Positions 44,083 to 53,776 are shown, counted from the stretch's first letter. The stretch is 64,000 nucleotides of DNA from QHXW01 sp963752965 (GCA_963752965.1 CAVWAJ010000016.1:310001-374000); one strand, 5' to 3'. Notes: generated by a model from the letters alone, not told the origin. A program made the numbers and translations.

Positions 44083-44640
44083 TCAGGCAAACACACCGAC
44101 CATACGGTTTTGCCAGTGGACGAAGAGATCAGACCGCGCCTGAGCGAGCCGTTCAAAAAACCGGCCTGCCACGATTTTGCGGCCTTTAAAGCGCTTGAAC
44201 TTACGCATTGCCCATGCCACGAGCGTGTGATTGACGTATCGCAGCAGAGGATACAGCGCCGAGGGAGCATAGCGTCCGTAGTACTCTATCCATCCCCTTA
44301 GGAGCGGATTGAGCTGGCGGGCGATGTCCTGTAGGGACAGCTGTGTTTGACGTCGTAGGTTCAAGTCACGTATCGCCTCCTGCATGGCCTTCATCGCCGA
44401 GGCACTCACTGCCGGATTAAATCCGCAGAACAGCGCGTTGTCCCGGAAACGTCGTACCAGCCGAGGCCGAAAGCAGTACCCAAGGAAATCAAATTTGACA
44501 TTCGGGTACTTGCCCTTGCGGTTCCCGTCTTTGCAGTAGACAACTTTGGTTTTCGTCGGATGCATCTCCAGACGGCATTCCGCCAAACGCGCTTGGAGCT
44601 CCGCCTTGAGGCCCTCCGCTTCTTGCTCGCTACAGCAGAA
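44083..44640 (-). pseudogene. Group II intron reverse transcriptase/maturase, C-terminal part
   Basis: The frame is open from 44775, but homology starts at about CCSEQEAEGLKAELQARLAE. RLEMHPTKTKVVYC, FDFLGYCFRPR and the maturase X domain (QLNPLLRGWIEYYGRYAPSA) follow, to GRFFERLAQARSDLFVHWQN. The fingers, palm and catalytic YADD lie upstream in an intact gene and are missing here, replaced by unrelated sequence. The intron cannot splice with its own protein. Confidence 0.85.
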
Positions 44641-45038
44641 GTGAGGGCCCTTCCCTCCACCGGAGTTACCCGGCTTCGCCGGTACATCTGACCCTCTCCG
44701 ACGTCCAGATGATCCGTCATCCCGTAGACGACGTTCGAGGCACGCGACTCCCCGACCATCCCGAGCCTCCCCCACTGACGCAGACCATTCTATAGCGCGC
44801 TCCGGCGCCGGGTTCTTCCCAGTTGGCTCGGCCTTCCCCGTAAATCGGCCGGGTTGGCGTCCACATTATCGCTTTCGAGGCCTGCTCAAGCTTTACTCGC
44901 GTTACGGCCTGCAAGGTTGCTCGCCCACGTAAAGTGGACTTTGTCACGAGGTTTCGGCTGGCCTAGTTACCCAGACTCACCGCTCGATAGCTATCGAACC
45001 TAACCATCAACTGTTCGAGTGGGTCCTTCCCCCATTGG

Positions 45039-45593
45039 CAATCTGCCCCTTTGGGGCACACCGATTTATTCCCATGCGAATCGGCAACACTGAGAACACA
45101 TTGGGGCCTCGTTGTGATGGACCAATTTACACGTCGCGTCATTGGGTTTGGCGTCCACAGCGGCATCGTGGATGGAGTGGCGCTGTGCCGGATGTTCTGC
45201 CAAGCGATTTGCGGGCACAGTCTGCCAAAATACCTCAGCTCGGATCATGATCCGCTGTCTCGCTTCCACCAATGGCAAGCCAATCTTCGGGTACTCGGGG
45301 TCACCGAAATCAAGACTGTTCCTTACACGCCACTTTCGCATCCCTTCGTAGAGCGACTGATCGGGACAGTTCGGAGCGAGTACCTCGACCGGATCCTGTT
45401 CTGGACCACGGCCGATCTGGAGACGAAGTTGATCGATTTTCAGCATTACTATAACGGCCACCGAACGCATGCTGGGCTGGAAGGACGCCTGCCAGAACCG
45501 GCTATTGCCGGATCTATGTCACCAATAGGTTTTGATTCGTATCAGTGGAGGAGGCACTGTCGAGGCTTGTATCAGACTCCAATCGCCGCGTGA
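45039..45593 (+). pseudogene. Integrase-core transposase, N-terminally truncated
   Basis: The frame reads FPCESATLRTHWGLVVMDQF TRRVIGFGVHS (first Asp), PKYLSSDHDPLSRF (second Asp) and SHPFVERLIGTVRSEYLDRI (Glu), then HYYNGHRTHAGLEGRLPEPA. The catalytic triad is complete, but the helix-turn-helix half is missing and no start codon fits. The left side merges with the intron debris at about 45039. It is a different family branch from the elements at 12058 and 33747. Confidence 0.75.
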
Positions 45594-45622
45594 TTCTATC
45601 AATTCGCCATGAACAGTAAATG

Positions 45623-45691
45623 CTCCATCCAGGTGGAATCGGGGTGCTCGGTGATTCCCGCAATCGAGACACGACGCGTGTCCAGATGGAT
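45623..45691 (-). pseudogene. 69-bp inverted fragment of the 12058-13137 transposase
   Basis: The sequence is the reverse complement of about 12648-12717, with a single visible change (ggtgg for ggcgg). No IS end is present, so it is a leftover of deletion or recombination. Confidence 0.85.
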
Positions 45692-45828
45692 CCGCTGACT
45701 GGCTGGCTTCGTCACAAGCTTACCGATCCGGCCGCGGTTGTGCTGAGCTGGGCGCGCGCTGTTGCATCAGCCTGCCCAACGCGCTAGCTATCGCATCGTA
45801 GCAGGCGCCGAAGCGCTGTTGGCGCCCT

Positions 45829-48800
45829 TCAGAACATCGTCTTCAGCGAGAACTGCACCTGCCGCGAGTTGTTCGCCGTCCGGCTGATCATTCCGAATCC
45901 CGATCCGGTGAGAATGTTCGACGGCAGCCCCAAGTTGGTAATGTTGAACAGGTTGAAGAATTCGGCTCGGAACTGCAGGTTCACGGACCTGTTGGACCGT
46001 CCCACCTCCCAGGCCGTATCCTTGATCAGCGCGAAATCGAAGTTGTACAGTGCCGGGCCCCGAAACGTGTTGCGTCCGAGAGTGCCGAAGACGCCGCTGT
46101 TGGGTCCCGTCCCTCCTGATACATTCACCGGGATCGAAAAATACGAAGCGTTGGCCGAGCCCAGGCCGAAATAGTCTTCCCGCACCGTGCGGCTCGTGGA
46201 CAGCACAGGAGTGCCGATCTGATCCGGCCGATCCGTGCCGATTGAGCCTACGCCGGTCTGCTGCACCCCCGAATACACCGTAAACGGCAATCCGCTAGTC
46301 AAGGTCGAGATGCTGAGCAACTGCCAACCACCCGTCAGTTTCGGGCCGAGCCGCTTCAACCCCGGTGCCCGCTCCACATGCAAATCCTGCACCACCGTCG
46401 CGGTCAACGCGAGATTGACATCGAAAGTAGACGGTCCTTTATCCGCTTCGGGATTGAACGGATTCTGCGGGTAGGCCGGTGAGGACGCTCCCGAGGTGCT
46501 CCCCACTCCGGGCCCGTTTATGCTACTGGTGTCGTCCAGCGACTTGGACCAGGTGAAATTCACCTGAATCTGTGGACCGCCGTTGCCGAGCGCCCCCTGC
46601 GCCGAGGTCTGCAGCGCATGATACGAGGAGTGCGAACGGTTGGTGACGAGCATGTCCGTGCCGAATCCGCCGGTAATCTGCCCCGCGGAATTGAACTGCG
46701 TATAGCGTGCGAACGCCGGGGTGGCTCCCGGGTAGGCGTTCGGGAAGTCCATGGCGGGCAGGTACATGCCCGCCGTGCCGATGTATCCCGCGGTGAGGTT
46801 CAGCCCGTGCACCGCACGCTCCACGCTGAGCGACCACGTTCCCAGATATGAGTTGCGGAAGTTCCGTGCGATCGAATTCTCGTTCAGCGGGCTGATGAGA
46901 TGGCTGGGCGAGAGGTTGGCCAGCGCCTGGTCGAAGCGGGTCACGTCCCACACCGTGTTGTCCGGTACCGCCTTCGAGTCGCCGGACGCCAGGATGTCAA
47001 CTCCCTCGGGTGTATACGCGCCGGGAAGGTCCGCGGGTCGGATCGCCGTCCCGATCGGCAGCGGCGCGCCCGCGGCCGCGGTAATGCGCGGGTAATCGAC
47101 ATATGGCGCCTGCCCCACGAACACGCTGCACCACCAGATATTGGGTGGAAGCGTCGTCAGAGCGCCGCCCGCTCGGACCCAAAGATCTTTCGATAGCTGC
47201 CAATTCACGCGAACGCGCGGTCCCCAGTCGTTGCCGAGCCAGTGATACAGCGGTTCCGGATTGATCAGATAAAGCTGCTCCGGTCCAGACGGCCCGTCGA
47301 CGAAATCCATTCCCGCTGTCCGCCGCGAGCGTTCCGTGATCGGCGAGTACAGCTCATACCGCACACCGTAATCCAGCACCAAGTCCGGCGAAATCTTCCA
47401 CGTGTCCTGCGCGTAAAAGTTCAAGTTGTAGCGCGAAACCGCCGCGACGCCGATTTGATCGCCTTGTGGAAACTGCGACGGCGCAACGGCCACAGTATAG
47501 GAGAACGCGCTGCCCGAAAGGAACGCGCTCTGCGTGTCGGGCAATTGCTGTCCGACCGCGATGTTGTGCCCTCCGCTGGCTGACACGATCGGGCTCGTCG
47601 CGAAAGCTGCTCCCCCGCCGAAGACGTATTGCCCGTTGGGAAAATTGCCGAGGTATTGCGTGTCGCGGTTGGCCCGGAACTCCGCACCGAATTTGAACTC
47701 GTGCTGCCCCCGCCTCAAGGTGAAATTCTGCCGCCCCAGGAACAGATTGCCCAGCGATGCGGTGACCGTTCCGCCAGGGGCGTTGAATGCTCCGAACAGG
47801 CTGTCGCTGAATACCACCGATGGATCCGTGTGGTCCGCGGTCTTGAAGTTCGGCGTCGTCCGCGTCACGCTCAGTGACGACTCGCTGATGAAATTGGGAG
47901 ACGAAGTGTGCGACCACGCGATCACCCCGTTCCGCTGGTGGTCGACGTAGCGTATTCCGAACGCCGGATCGATGGCGGTCTGATCCGGGTTGGTCGTGGG
48001 CCCGCGCAGGTTGTCCCAACTGAACCGCGCAAACAGCTTGTCTTTGGGTGACAGTTCGTGGTCAAGCCGAACCGAGATCTGGTCCGCACTCGTCCCAACC
48101 TTCGCCGACGTCGCGTAAGTCCGCGCTCCGAACGCTCCGCCCGGATCGTTTGGCAGCGGATAGCGGCTCAGGATGCGTGCCACGATCGGGTTGACGGGCA
48201 CATAAAGCGTGTCTCCCGGAAACGCCGTGGTGTCGATTCCTTTCCGCTCATCTGCCGTGGGAACCGCCAACACCTGGGTAGTACCCAGCATCTGCCGGAA
48301 GCCTTGATACTCCAAGAAAAATGCCGTTTTGTCGTGCCCCTTGTATCCGGGCAGCACCAGAGGCCCGCCCAGCGTAAACCCGAATTCGTTGCGCTGGAAC
48401 GGCGGGATGCGCTCCGGATTTTCCGGCGTGCTGCGGTCGAAGAAGTTGCGCGCGTCCAGAGCCGAGTTGCGCAGGAACTCGAACACCGACCCGTGTAAAT
48501 CGTCCGTGCCCGAGCGCGTGATGATGTTCGTGAACCCCGCCGCTCCCCTTCCGATCTCCGCCGGCATCCAGCCCGACGACGACTGGATCTCCTGGACCGC
48601 ATCCACGTTGAAGTTCGAAAACGTAGCGCCGCCCATCTCCGGATCGCTCGTATCACCGCCATCCAAAGCGAAGACGGCCTCCACGCCGCGCTGCCCGTTC
48701 ACCGCGAACTGTTGCGTGAAGTTCGTAGTGCCGTTCGTATCCGTCATGGTGCCGGCCGCGAGCAGAAGCAGTTGGCTGAAATCCCGCTTGTTGAGCGGAA

Positions 48801-49230
48801 TCGAGGTCACCGACTTGCTGTTGAGGATCTCGCCGCCGCTCGCCTGCGTTGGGCCTTCTCGCTCCAGCGCAATGGACCCATCGGCCAGCAGCGTAACTTT
48901 CGAGGTGCTTTCGATTGGAATCGCGATCGAAGCCGCCATCCGGAACAGCCGTCCTCCGAAGCTCACCGTCAGTTCGTACGAGCCCCTTGCCGGTGTGCCG
49001 AAATGAAAGCTTCCACTCTCCGTCGCCACCGCCGAGTAACGATTGCCGTTGCCCTGCAACACCAGTTCGGCTTTCGCTGCCACGCCGCCCGAGACGTCGC
49101 GCACCGAACCGCTCCAATCCTGAGATGTCTGAACCTGCCCTCCGGCCGCCCCACACGCCAGAATCCAGGTAGTCGCCGCGACCCTGGCTAAGGCAAAGAG
49201 CTTCGCACTCCGCATGGAGACTTGACTCAT
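45829..49230 (-). CDS. Oar-like TonB-dependent receptor 2
   Basis: 1,133 residues. Signal: SAKLFALARVAATTWILACG. A short CarboxypepD_reg-like domain (WSGSVRDVSGGVAAKAELVL, GSFHFGTPARGSYELTV) is followed by a plug with SVTSIPLNKRDFSQLLLLAA GT, FAVNGQRGVEAVFALDGGDT and FTNIITRSGTDDLHGSVFEF. The barrel (DTWKISPDLVLDYGVRYELY) ends NSRQVQFSLKTMF. It differs from the receptor at 26189 by lacking most of the insert after the plug and by a higher GC third position, suggesting a different history. It stands alone. Its ligand is unknown. Confidence 0.92.
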   Translation of the reverse strand: MSQVSMRSAKLFALARVAATTWILACGAAGGQVQTSQDWSGSVRDVSGGVAAKAELVLQGNGNRYSAVATESGSFHFGTPARGSYELTVSFGGRLFRMAASIAIPIESTSKVTLLADGSIALEREGPTQASGGEILNSKSVTSIPLNKRDFSQLLLLAAGTMTDTNGTTNFTQQFAVNGQRGVEAVFALDGGDTSDPEMGGATFSNFNVDAVQEIQSSSGWMPAEIGRGAAGFTNIITRSGTDDLHGSVFEFLRNSALDARNFFDRSTPENPERIPPFQRNEFGFTLGGPLVLPGYKGHDKTAFFLEYQGFRQMLGTTQVLAVPTADERKGIDTTAFPGDTLYVPVNPIVARILSRYPLPNDPGGAFGARTYATSAKVGTSADQISVRLDHELSPKDKLFARFSWDNLRGPTTNPDQTAIDPAFGIRYVDHQRNGVIAWSHTSSPNFISESSLSVTRTTPNFKTADHTDPSVVFSDSLFGAFNAPGGTVTASLGNLFLGRQNFTLRRGQHEFKFGAEFRANRDTQYLGNFPNGQYVFGGGAAFATSPIVSASGGHNIAVGQQLPDTQSAFLSGSAFSYTVAVAPSQFPQGDQIGVAAVSRYNLNFYAQDTWKISPDLVLDYGVRYELYSPITERSRRTAGMDFVDGPSGPEQLYLINPEPLYHWLGNDWGPRVRVNWQLSKDLWVRAGGALTTLPPNIWWCSVFVGQAPYVDYPRITAAAGAPLPIGTAIRPADLPGAYTPEGVDILASGDSKAVPDNTVWDVTRFDQALANLSPSHLISPLNENSIARNFRNSYLGTWSLSVERAVHGLNLTAGYIGTAGMYLPAMDFPNAYPGATPAFARYTQFNSAGQITGGFGTDMLVTNRSHSSYHALQTSAQGALGNGGPQIQVNFTWSKSLDDTSSINGPGVGSTSGASSPAYPQNPFNPEADKGPSTFDVNLALTATVVQDLHVERAPGLKRLGPKLTGGWQLLSISTLTSGLPFTVYSGVQQTGVGSIGTDRPDQIGTPVLSTSRTVREDYFGLGSANASYFSIPVNVSGGTGPNSGVFGTLGRNTFRGPALYNFDFALIKDTAWEVGRSNRSVNLQFRAEFFNLFNITNLGLPSNILTGSGFGMISRTANNSRQVQFSLKTMF

Positions 49231-49278
49231 ATCCGGTTACTACAAACCCGCGGTGCAACTCGTCGAATCCGCTCCCGC

Positions 49279-49419
49279 CTAAGCATCGAGTGTGCCCGCT
49301 TCGACCATCCGCCCCTTAGCGTGCCGGCTCCAGTACGTCAGCTCGTTCCTGCCAGGCGGGAAGCGGAACGTCTGCCTCTCCCGCGGCTTCAACGGGGTCC
49401 TGCGGAAACCCTTCCACCG
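49279..49419 (-). pseudogene. Glycoside hydrolase family 3, FnIII-like C-terminal scrap
   Basis: On the minus strand, RWKGFRRTPLKPRERQTFRF followed by PPGRNELTYWSRHAKGRMVE and AGT. This matches the end of beta-glucosidase-type GH3 proteins (LKGF.RV.L.PGE...V.F.L...ELS.W......VVEPGTF). Only about 46 codons are left. Confidence 0.6.
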
Positions 49420-49943
49420 CCGGATCGGCCGTAAGGCCGGGCCTCCCGCTGACGAATGTGGATTCCGCAATATCTCGAATTTCAAACTCCTCCGGCATAT
49501 GGGCCTTGTTGGAGCAGCTGCGATTCGGGATATAAGAGTGCACATTCATGTTGCCTGTCCCAAAAGGGCGCTAAAAGTCTTAATGTGCCATTTGTATGAC
49601 AATTTGGCAAGGCCGATTTCGCAGCGTCAGTAGCCGCCATGAAGTCTACTTGGCCTCGTATCCGGGTGGCGAAGAAACCAACTGTCTTTTCAATCGTCGG
49701 CTTGCCCGTTTTCATAATGCTTTTTGGTACGTCAAGGGCTACCGAGTTCCTGTGTGGAGCCATCAGGCTCACCGTTTCTCAATCACATCTTGCGAGGCGG
49801 TGCAACCTGCGCCGCCTGTAGGTACGCTGCGTGTAATTCCCATGCGATTATGCGCCCGAATCTGGGGGATTTCACGTAGATAACCTCGTTCAGCCGATAA
49901 GTCGGTTTAATGCCACCGCGCTTCTTTGGCATTCAGCATGCCG
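49420..49943. other. Intergenic gap between the GH3 and ArdC scraps (524 nt)
   Basis: Short frames only. No RNA, IS end or recognisable protein was found. Confidence 0.3.
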
Positions 49944-50360
49944 TTAGTTGGCTATTTGTGAAGATTGGCCTGGCTGTGGGAACGGGGGCCTACCATTGAG
50001 AAACGCGCCACGTATTCTCGTAGTCGATGATAAATATGAAATCCGGACGTTCTTCGCTCGGATTGTGAAAGCAGCCGTCAGTTCGGCTATCAGTTCCTCA
50101 ACGCTGTTGGCGTTATCGCCGAATCGCTTGCCCAATTCGCGATTGCAGCGGTCAGCCCTCGAACTCCAATGCCCTGTTTCGTGCGCACGCGTGCTGTAGT
50201 AATCGACTGGCGTGAAGAACGCGGCAAACGGCGGTAGGGTGATTGCGTCAGTATCGGGCGAATACCATACCTGTTCCGGCATCAAATGCAAACCTGGCTC
50301 ACGGCCCAAGGCCTGCTGGACGCAGCGATCGTCAGAGGGTAGCCGCTGATTTCGTGGCAC
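49944..50360 (-). pseudogene. ArdC-type zincin (antirestriction/ICE protein), truncated
   Basis: VWYSPDTDAITLPPFAAFFT, then YYSTRAHETGHWSSRADRCN RELG and NSVEELIAELTAAF. This is the metallopeptidase domain found at the C-terminus of ArdC-like proteins of plasmids and integrative elements. The zinc site is H-E-T-G-H-W, with the third ligand in EELIAE. The ssDNA-binding N-terminal half is absent, and after AAFT the reading is no longer homologous. It marks former conjugative or mobilisable DNA close to the second 22-bp repeat. Confidence 0.75.
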
Positions 50361-51061
50361 GCTGGAAAAAACTCGGTGGGCCTCGGCAGGCTCGCGTCAA
50401 CGGCAAATCACATCGAGCAAGTTTTCCCGTAAGCTGTGAGTAGACAATCAGGCCCGCCGTCGCTGCGAAGAGTGAATCAAAGCGCGACAGTGACAAAACA
50501 GTTACATTGGAGCAGATAGCACCTAGAATACGAACTTGATTATACCCGCTAACGCGTTGAAATAATTAGTGCTGGAGGAGGGGGTCGAACTTCAGGCCAT
50601 CGTTGATGCTGCGCAAGTTATTGATTCTACAAATCGCTCAATGAGCCCGAATCGCCACTTTCACGGTTTCTCTGTACAAAATCGTGTACAGCGACACGGT
50701 CGCCACTCGTTTCGCATTCTCGTTTAGCGATGCCGATCTGGTCTCCAGGTCCGCCAAAGCATTTAAGTACCGTACTGGCCCACCATAATCCAGTTTTTGC
50801 TCGGCTAGTCGAGTAATATTGGCCGATGAGGGAACTCAGAGGGCGGCATCCCGGAAAGGCAGGTTTGGCCATAACCGACAGATTCCTGAGACTCTCTTGA
50901 GTGGACTATGCCTTGCTCGTGCAGGGCGGTTCTCGGGTGAGATCGCTATGTGTAATTCGCCGCTGTACTAGTGCGACGCCATATGTTGGGGTTATTCATA
51001 CATGCCCCCTTGATATTGCGTCTATGTTGCCATAGAATTTGGAAAGAAGGGAGGAACCTGC
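50361..51061. other. Gap of about 700 nt with the second 22-bp repeat
   Basis: No intact gene. It holds the 22-bp repeat at 50569-50590. A minus-strand frame (50872-50627) containing DRVAVHDFVQRNRESGDSGS has no known match. Confidence 0.3.
50569..50590 (-). repeat. 22-bp tRNA-3'-end-like direct repeat, copy 2
   Basis: Identical to 5513-5534 and in the same orientation, 45,056 bp away. The left flank (GCGTTGAAATAATTA) resembles that of copy 1 (GTGTTGAATTGATG), the right flank does not. This is the pattern of two attachment-site halves or of two hits on the same kind of site. Confidence 0.5.
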
Positions 51062-51415
51062 GTGGCAGTCGTTACTCAGAATGAGCAAGAAGTCATGGGT
51101 TTGCCGCCACTCTACGGCCAACGAGGCAGCCGAGAGCCGATTGTCTATTGGAAATATCGCGATGACGCCACTGGTGCCTGTTGGTACATTTGCGAGGGGT
51201 CGCCTAATCGGCATGGCACCGATATGGGACTCTATGGATATTTCAAAGCCGATGATGAGGGCGATTGGTGCTTCATCTGGCGATCCTCGCTGGAGCAATT
51301 GTGTAGGGCCACCGGCGGCCGGATCTTCCGAGAAGACAATTTCAGCCCGAGACCCCTTCGTGAACTGCTCCGACAGGAGCACGGCGTGGAACTCCGCACA
51401 AAAAGGGTCCTGTAG
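51062..51415 (+). CDS. DUF2958-like protein of mobile elements
   Basis: 117 residues from GTG 51062, with GGGAGGA 8 nt before it. LPPLYGQRGSREPIVYWKYR, GACWYICEGS and MGLYGYFKADDEGDWCFIWR, then RIFREDNFSPRPLRELL. The order LP.LY - K.(W)Y..EG - G.F......G.(F)..L..L - .(R)D..F.P..L.E resembles DUF2958 proteins found on plasmids and integrative elements. The function is unknown. It ends with a proper terminator. Proximity to the ArdC scrap fits mobile-element ancestry. Confidence 0.55.
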   Translation: MAVVTQNEQEVMGLPPLYGQRGSREPIVYWKYRDDATGACWYICEGSPNRHGTDMGLYGYFKADDEGDWCFIWRSSLEQLCRATGGRIFREDNFSPRPLRELLRQEHGVELRTKRVL

Positions 51416-51423
51416 AGTCATTT

Positions 51424-51449
51424 GAGCAGGCTGTGTAGCCTGCTCTTTT
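51424..51449 (+). terminator. Rho-independent terminator
   Basis: GAGCAGGCT-GTGT-AGCCTGCTC followed by TTTTCTT, starting 8 nt after the DUF2958-like stop. It also lies just beyond the 3' end of the converging pentapeptide gene. On the reverse strand the run of A's before the stem would serve as its T-run, so it may work both ways. Confidence 0.85.
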
Positions 51450-51465
51450 CTTGCTCCTCTTCCAT

Positions 51466-52521
51466 TCACGCTCTCGCCGTCGGCGGAATACGATCCTGAG
51501 CCGGTTGAGACTTAGCAAGCCCCAGTTGAGTCGCCGTCAAATTCTCGGCTAATCTGAAGTCGGCGCCAGTTAAATCGGCCTCGTTGAAGGTAACATCCAA
51601 AAGATCGCAGCCCTCGAAACTAACGTTGCGTAGCGTCACCCCACGAAAATTCGCGCGCTTCAAAGAAGAGGCGTAAAATGAGACGTTCTCAAGTCTGGCG
51701 CTCGTGAAATCCGCTTCATCGAGTCTAGCGCCCGCAAAGCTGGTATGTCGAACCGTGCTATCGGTGAAGCTTGTGCCCATGAGCGTCGCATCCCGAAAGC
51801 TGGACTCACTTCCGCTGATCTTTGCTGACTCAAATGAAGCATCGGATAATTCCGACTGTTGAAATGAAACTTGGGCAAATTCGGCCGACGAAAACTCCGC
51901 AGCTGTAAGTTGTGAATGGTCAAAGTTGACATTTACAAACTTGCATCCACTACAATCTGCGCCGACGCAACTCACATAGCTAAGATCCAGAGCCCGTTTC
52001 CGGCGATCGCGCTTGTGGCCCATCTCTCCCAGTATTCGTATGGCTGCCAAGCAGTCCTGTTGTACGAGCAACGGCGTCGTGCTTTGAGGCGTATCGTCGC
52101 GAGGGCCATTCTCGCGTATGTAGGATACAAGTACTTCGACGATAAAATTCAGATCTACTCTAGAATCGTAGGCTAGCCTTTGAAGACCATATATTCCTCC
52201 CAACCGGAGAGACGTTATCTTGCTGCCGTCCTTGTCCTGGCCACCGAGCTTATCTATCGCTTGTGAAAACCGTTCAGTGAACTTACCCTCCTCGGATATC
52301 TTTATGTTTCGGTTCGTAAAGTATAGACCGATAAGAAGAGCCAAGCCGCCCAAACCCTGGATAATCGTACGCCGGTATTGATCCGTGATAACCGCAGCAT
52401 CGCAATTTAGGCGGCCGTACTGTCGAATCCACACCTCCGGCACCCAAACAACCAGAAGAATGACTCCCGCTATGAAAGTGGTGAAGAACAGGCCAACTAT
52501 AATCTTCCGTGCCATTCGCAC
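51466..52521 (-). CDS. Membrane-anchored pentapeptide-repeat protein
   Basis: 351 residues. There are two membrane spans: residues about 5-28 (KIIVGLFFTTFIAGVILLVV) and about 53-70 (TIIQGLGGLALLIGLYFT). A linker EEGKFTERFSQAIDKLGGQD ... LRLGGIYGLQRLAYDS is a motif shared by many membrane pentapeptide proteins. Residues about 185-330 form a right-handed quadrilateral helix of A(D/N)LXX repeats: CKFVNVNFDHSQLTAAEFSS, ARLDEADFTSARLENVSFYA, LKRANFRGVTLRNVSFEG. The repeat face would be cytosolic. The start is GTG 52521 or ATG 52515. The partner gene ends at 52522, with no gap. No enzyme domain is present. A regulatory or immunity-type role is possible. Confidence 0.85.
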   Translation of the reverse strand: MRMARKIIVGLFFTTFIAGVILLVVWVPEVWIRQYGRLNCDAAVITDQYRRTIIQGLGGLALLIGLYFTNRNIKISEEGKFTERFSQAIDKLGGQDKDGSKITSLRLGGIYGLQRLAYDSRVDLNFIVEVLVSYIRENGPRDDTPQSTTPLLVQQDCLAAIRILGEMGHKRDRRKRALDLSYVSCVGADCSGCKFVNVNFDHSQLTAAEFSSAEFAQVSFQQSELSDASFESAKISGSESSFRDATLMGTSFTDSTVRHTSFAGARLDEADFTSARLENVSFYASSLKRANFRGVTLRNVSFEGCDLLDVTFNEADLTGADFRLAENLTATQLGLAKSQPAQDRIPPTARA

Positions 52522-53106
52522 TCAACTGCTGTAATGACGAATTCTATCTCGGGCGCTTTGCGCTGTCTTTCGAAAGGCCGGTGGCCTCTTGAGATCGATC
52601 GGCGGAACAACTTTCTCCGGTCGCGGTACGCCATGCCTCTTCAGGTATATCAAGACTTTTCGCGGCAAGTCTCTTGAGTCTGGCTCAGCTTCTCCACGTG
52701 ACATTGGGGGTCTCGTCACCCCGTCGAACTCCGATAGGATCTCGAAAGCAGTTTTACAAAAAGGTGCGTTCTCAACAGAAGGTTTCGACGACGACCGAAA
52801 GGCATAGCGTCGGAACATGGCTCTTCGCGACACCCGTAGCCGGTGAAGATGCTCTCTCCTGGCATCGCGTGGGTTGGCCTCCACGCTAGCATTGTTCCAG
52901 TGGAAGTAATGTTCCGCCACGTGCAATACATCTGCGAGTCCAGCCTGCACTCCGGGGTGGCTAGCGAGATGGTCATGAAGCCGTTGCAGTATAGTACGGA
53001 CTTTAAGACACTCCGCATCATCCAACCCGCAGTCGATGAGATCCGACAATTCGTCGGCGAAATTTGATAGAACAGCCTTGATCTGATGGATCAATCCGTG
53101 AAGCAA
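52522..53106 (-). CDS. Helical protein of unknown function, partner of the pentapeptide protein
   Basis: 194 residues, unrecognised. The first 75 residues are helical and acidic (LIHQIKAVLSNFADELSDLI DCGLDDAECLKVRTILQRLH, VLHVAEHYFHWNN). The second half is basic and Pro-rich (SRRAMFRRYAFRSSSKPSVE, KVLIYLKRHGVPRPEKVVPP, RKTAQSARDRIRHYSS). No signal peptide or membrane span. Its stop codon is immediately followed by the pentapeptide gene start, so they form one translational unit. A nucleic-acid-binding or scaffold role would suit the basic tail, but nothing specific can be claimed. Confidence 0.65.
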   Translation of the reverse strand: MLHGLIHQIKAVLSNFADELSDLIDCGLDDAECLKVRTILQRLHDHLASHPGVQAGLADVLHVAEHYFHWNNASVEANPRDARREHLHRLRVSRRAMFRRYAFRSSSKPSVENAPFCKTAFEILSEFDGVTRPPMSRGEAEPDSRDLPRKVLIYLKRHGVPRPEKVVPPIDLKRPPAFRKTAQSARDRIRHYSS

Positions 53107-53776
53107 CGCAATCCTCCTCGATACAGTTTCAGGGTTCCGACGCCAGCCCCGGGGTAATTGCGCCGCCTTGGCGCTTGGGCGGAGCGCAACGCGTTCTTAA
53201 TGCGCTCCGTAAGCTATCACAATACACATCCAAGATCAATCATCTACCCGCGTCACCGCGTCACCGTTTCGAACTCGAACCTGGATAGAAGGACTACCAC
53301 ACAGGAGGGGCTCTAGAGGTCCCATAAGTTCGGCTATTTCGAGGAGGCATGACTGGCACGCCCGCAGCCAAAGCATTGATTCTAATAGTCTATATGGATT
53401 GGAGGCCTTCTGGGCTCAGTTGGTGCAACATCCTTGCGGCTTTTATACACACAAATGGGGGTATATTCGCTAGTTGGGAATCAGTGTGCACAGAAACATG
53501 GATGCCATTAAGGCCCCAATCCCAGCATATAAACTTCCGGGAATCCGAACCATGCTGCGGATAAACACTGTTGTATAACGACGCTTTTCTCGCGCCCCGC
53601 GGCGCGCACGTCACAGTGCGTCGATTGTGTGGTAATAGCCTACCATTTCGGGGATGCTATACCCATTTATAGGTGTATTGCACTCCCTGATGTTTGTCCC
53701 TATAGTTCGTCTGACATACCGTCTGGACCAACGGGCATGCGCGAACTGTTTAGAGAAATATTCAAGGGTTGAAACT
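53107..53776. other. Divergent control region (670 nt)
   Basis: It separates the pentapeptide pair (minus) from the six-gene cassette (plus), and promoters for both should be here. The frame of the first cassette gene is open back to 53654, but that part lacks a ribosome site and would bury the signal peptide. No repeats or RNA were recognised. Confidence 0.35.

Noticed and set aside
46523..48498. Several 100-220-codon frames on both strands around the second receptor
   Set aside because: All fall inside the receptor gene; the real frame shows a continuous plug and barrel.
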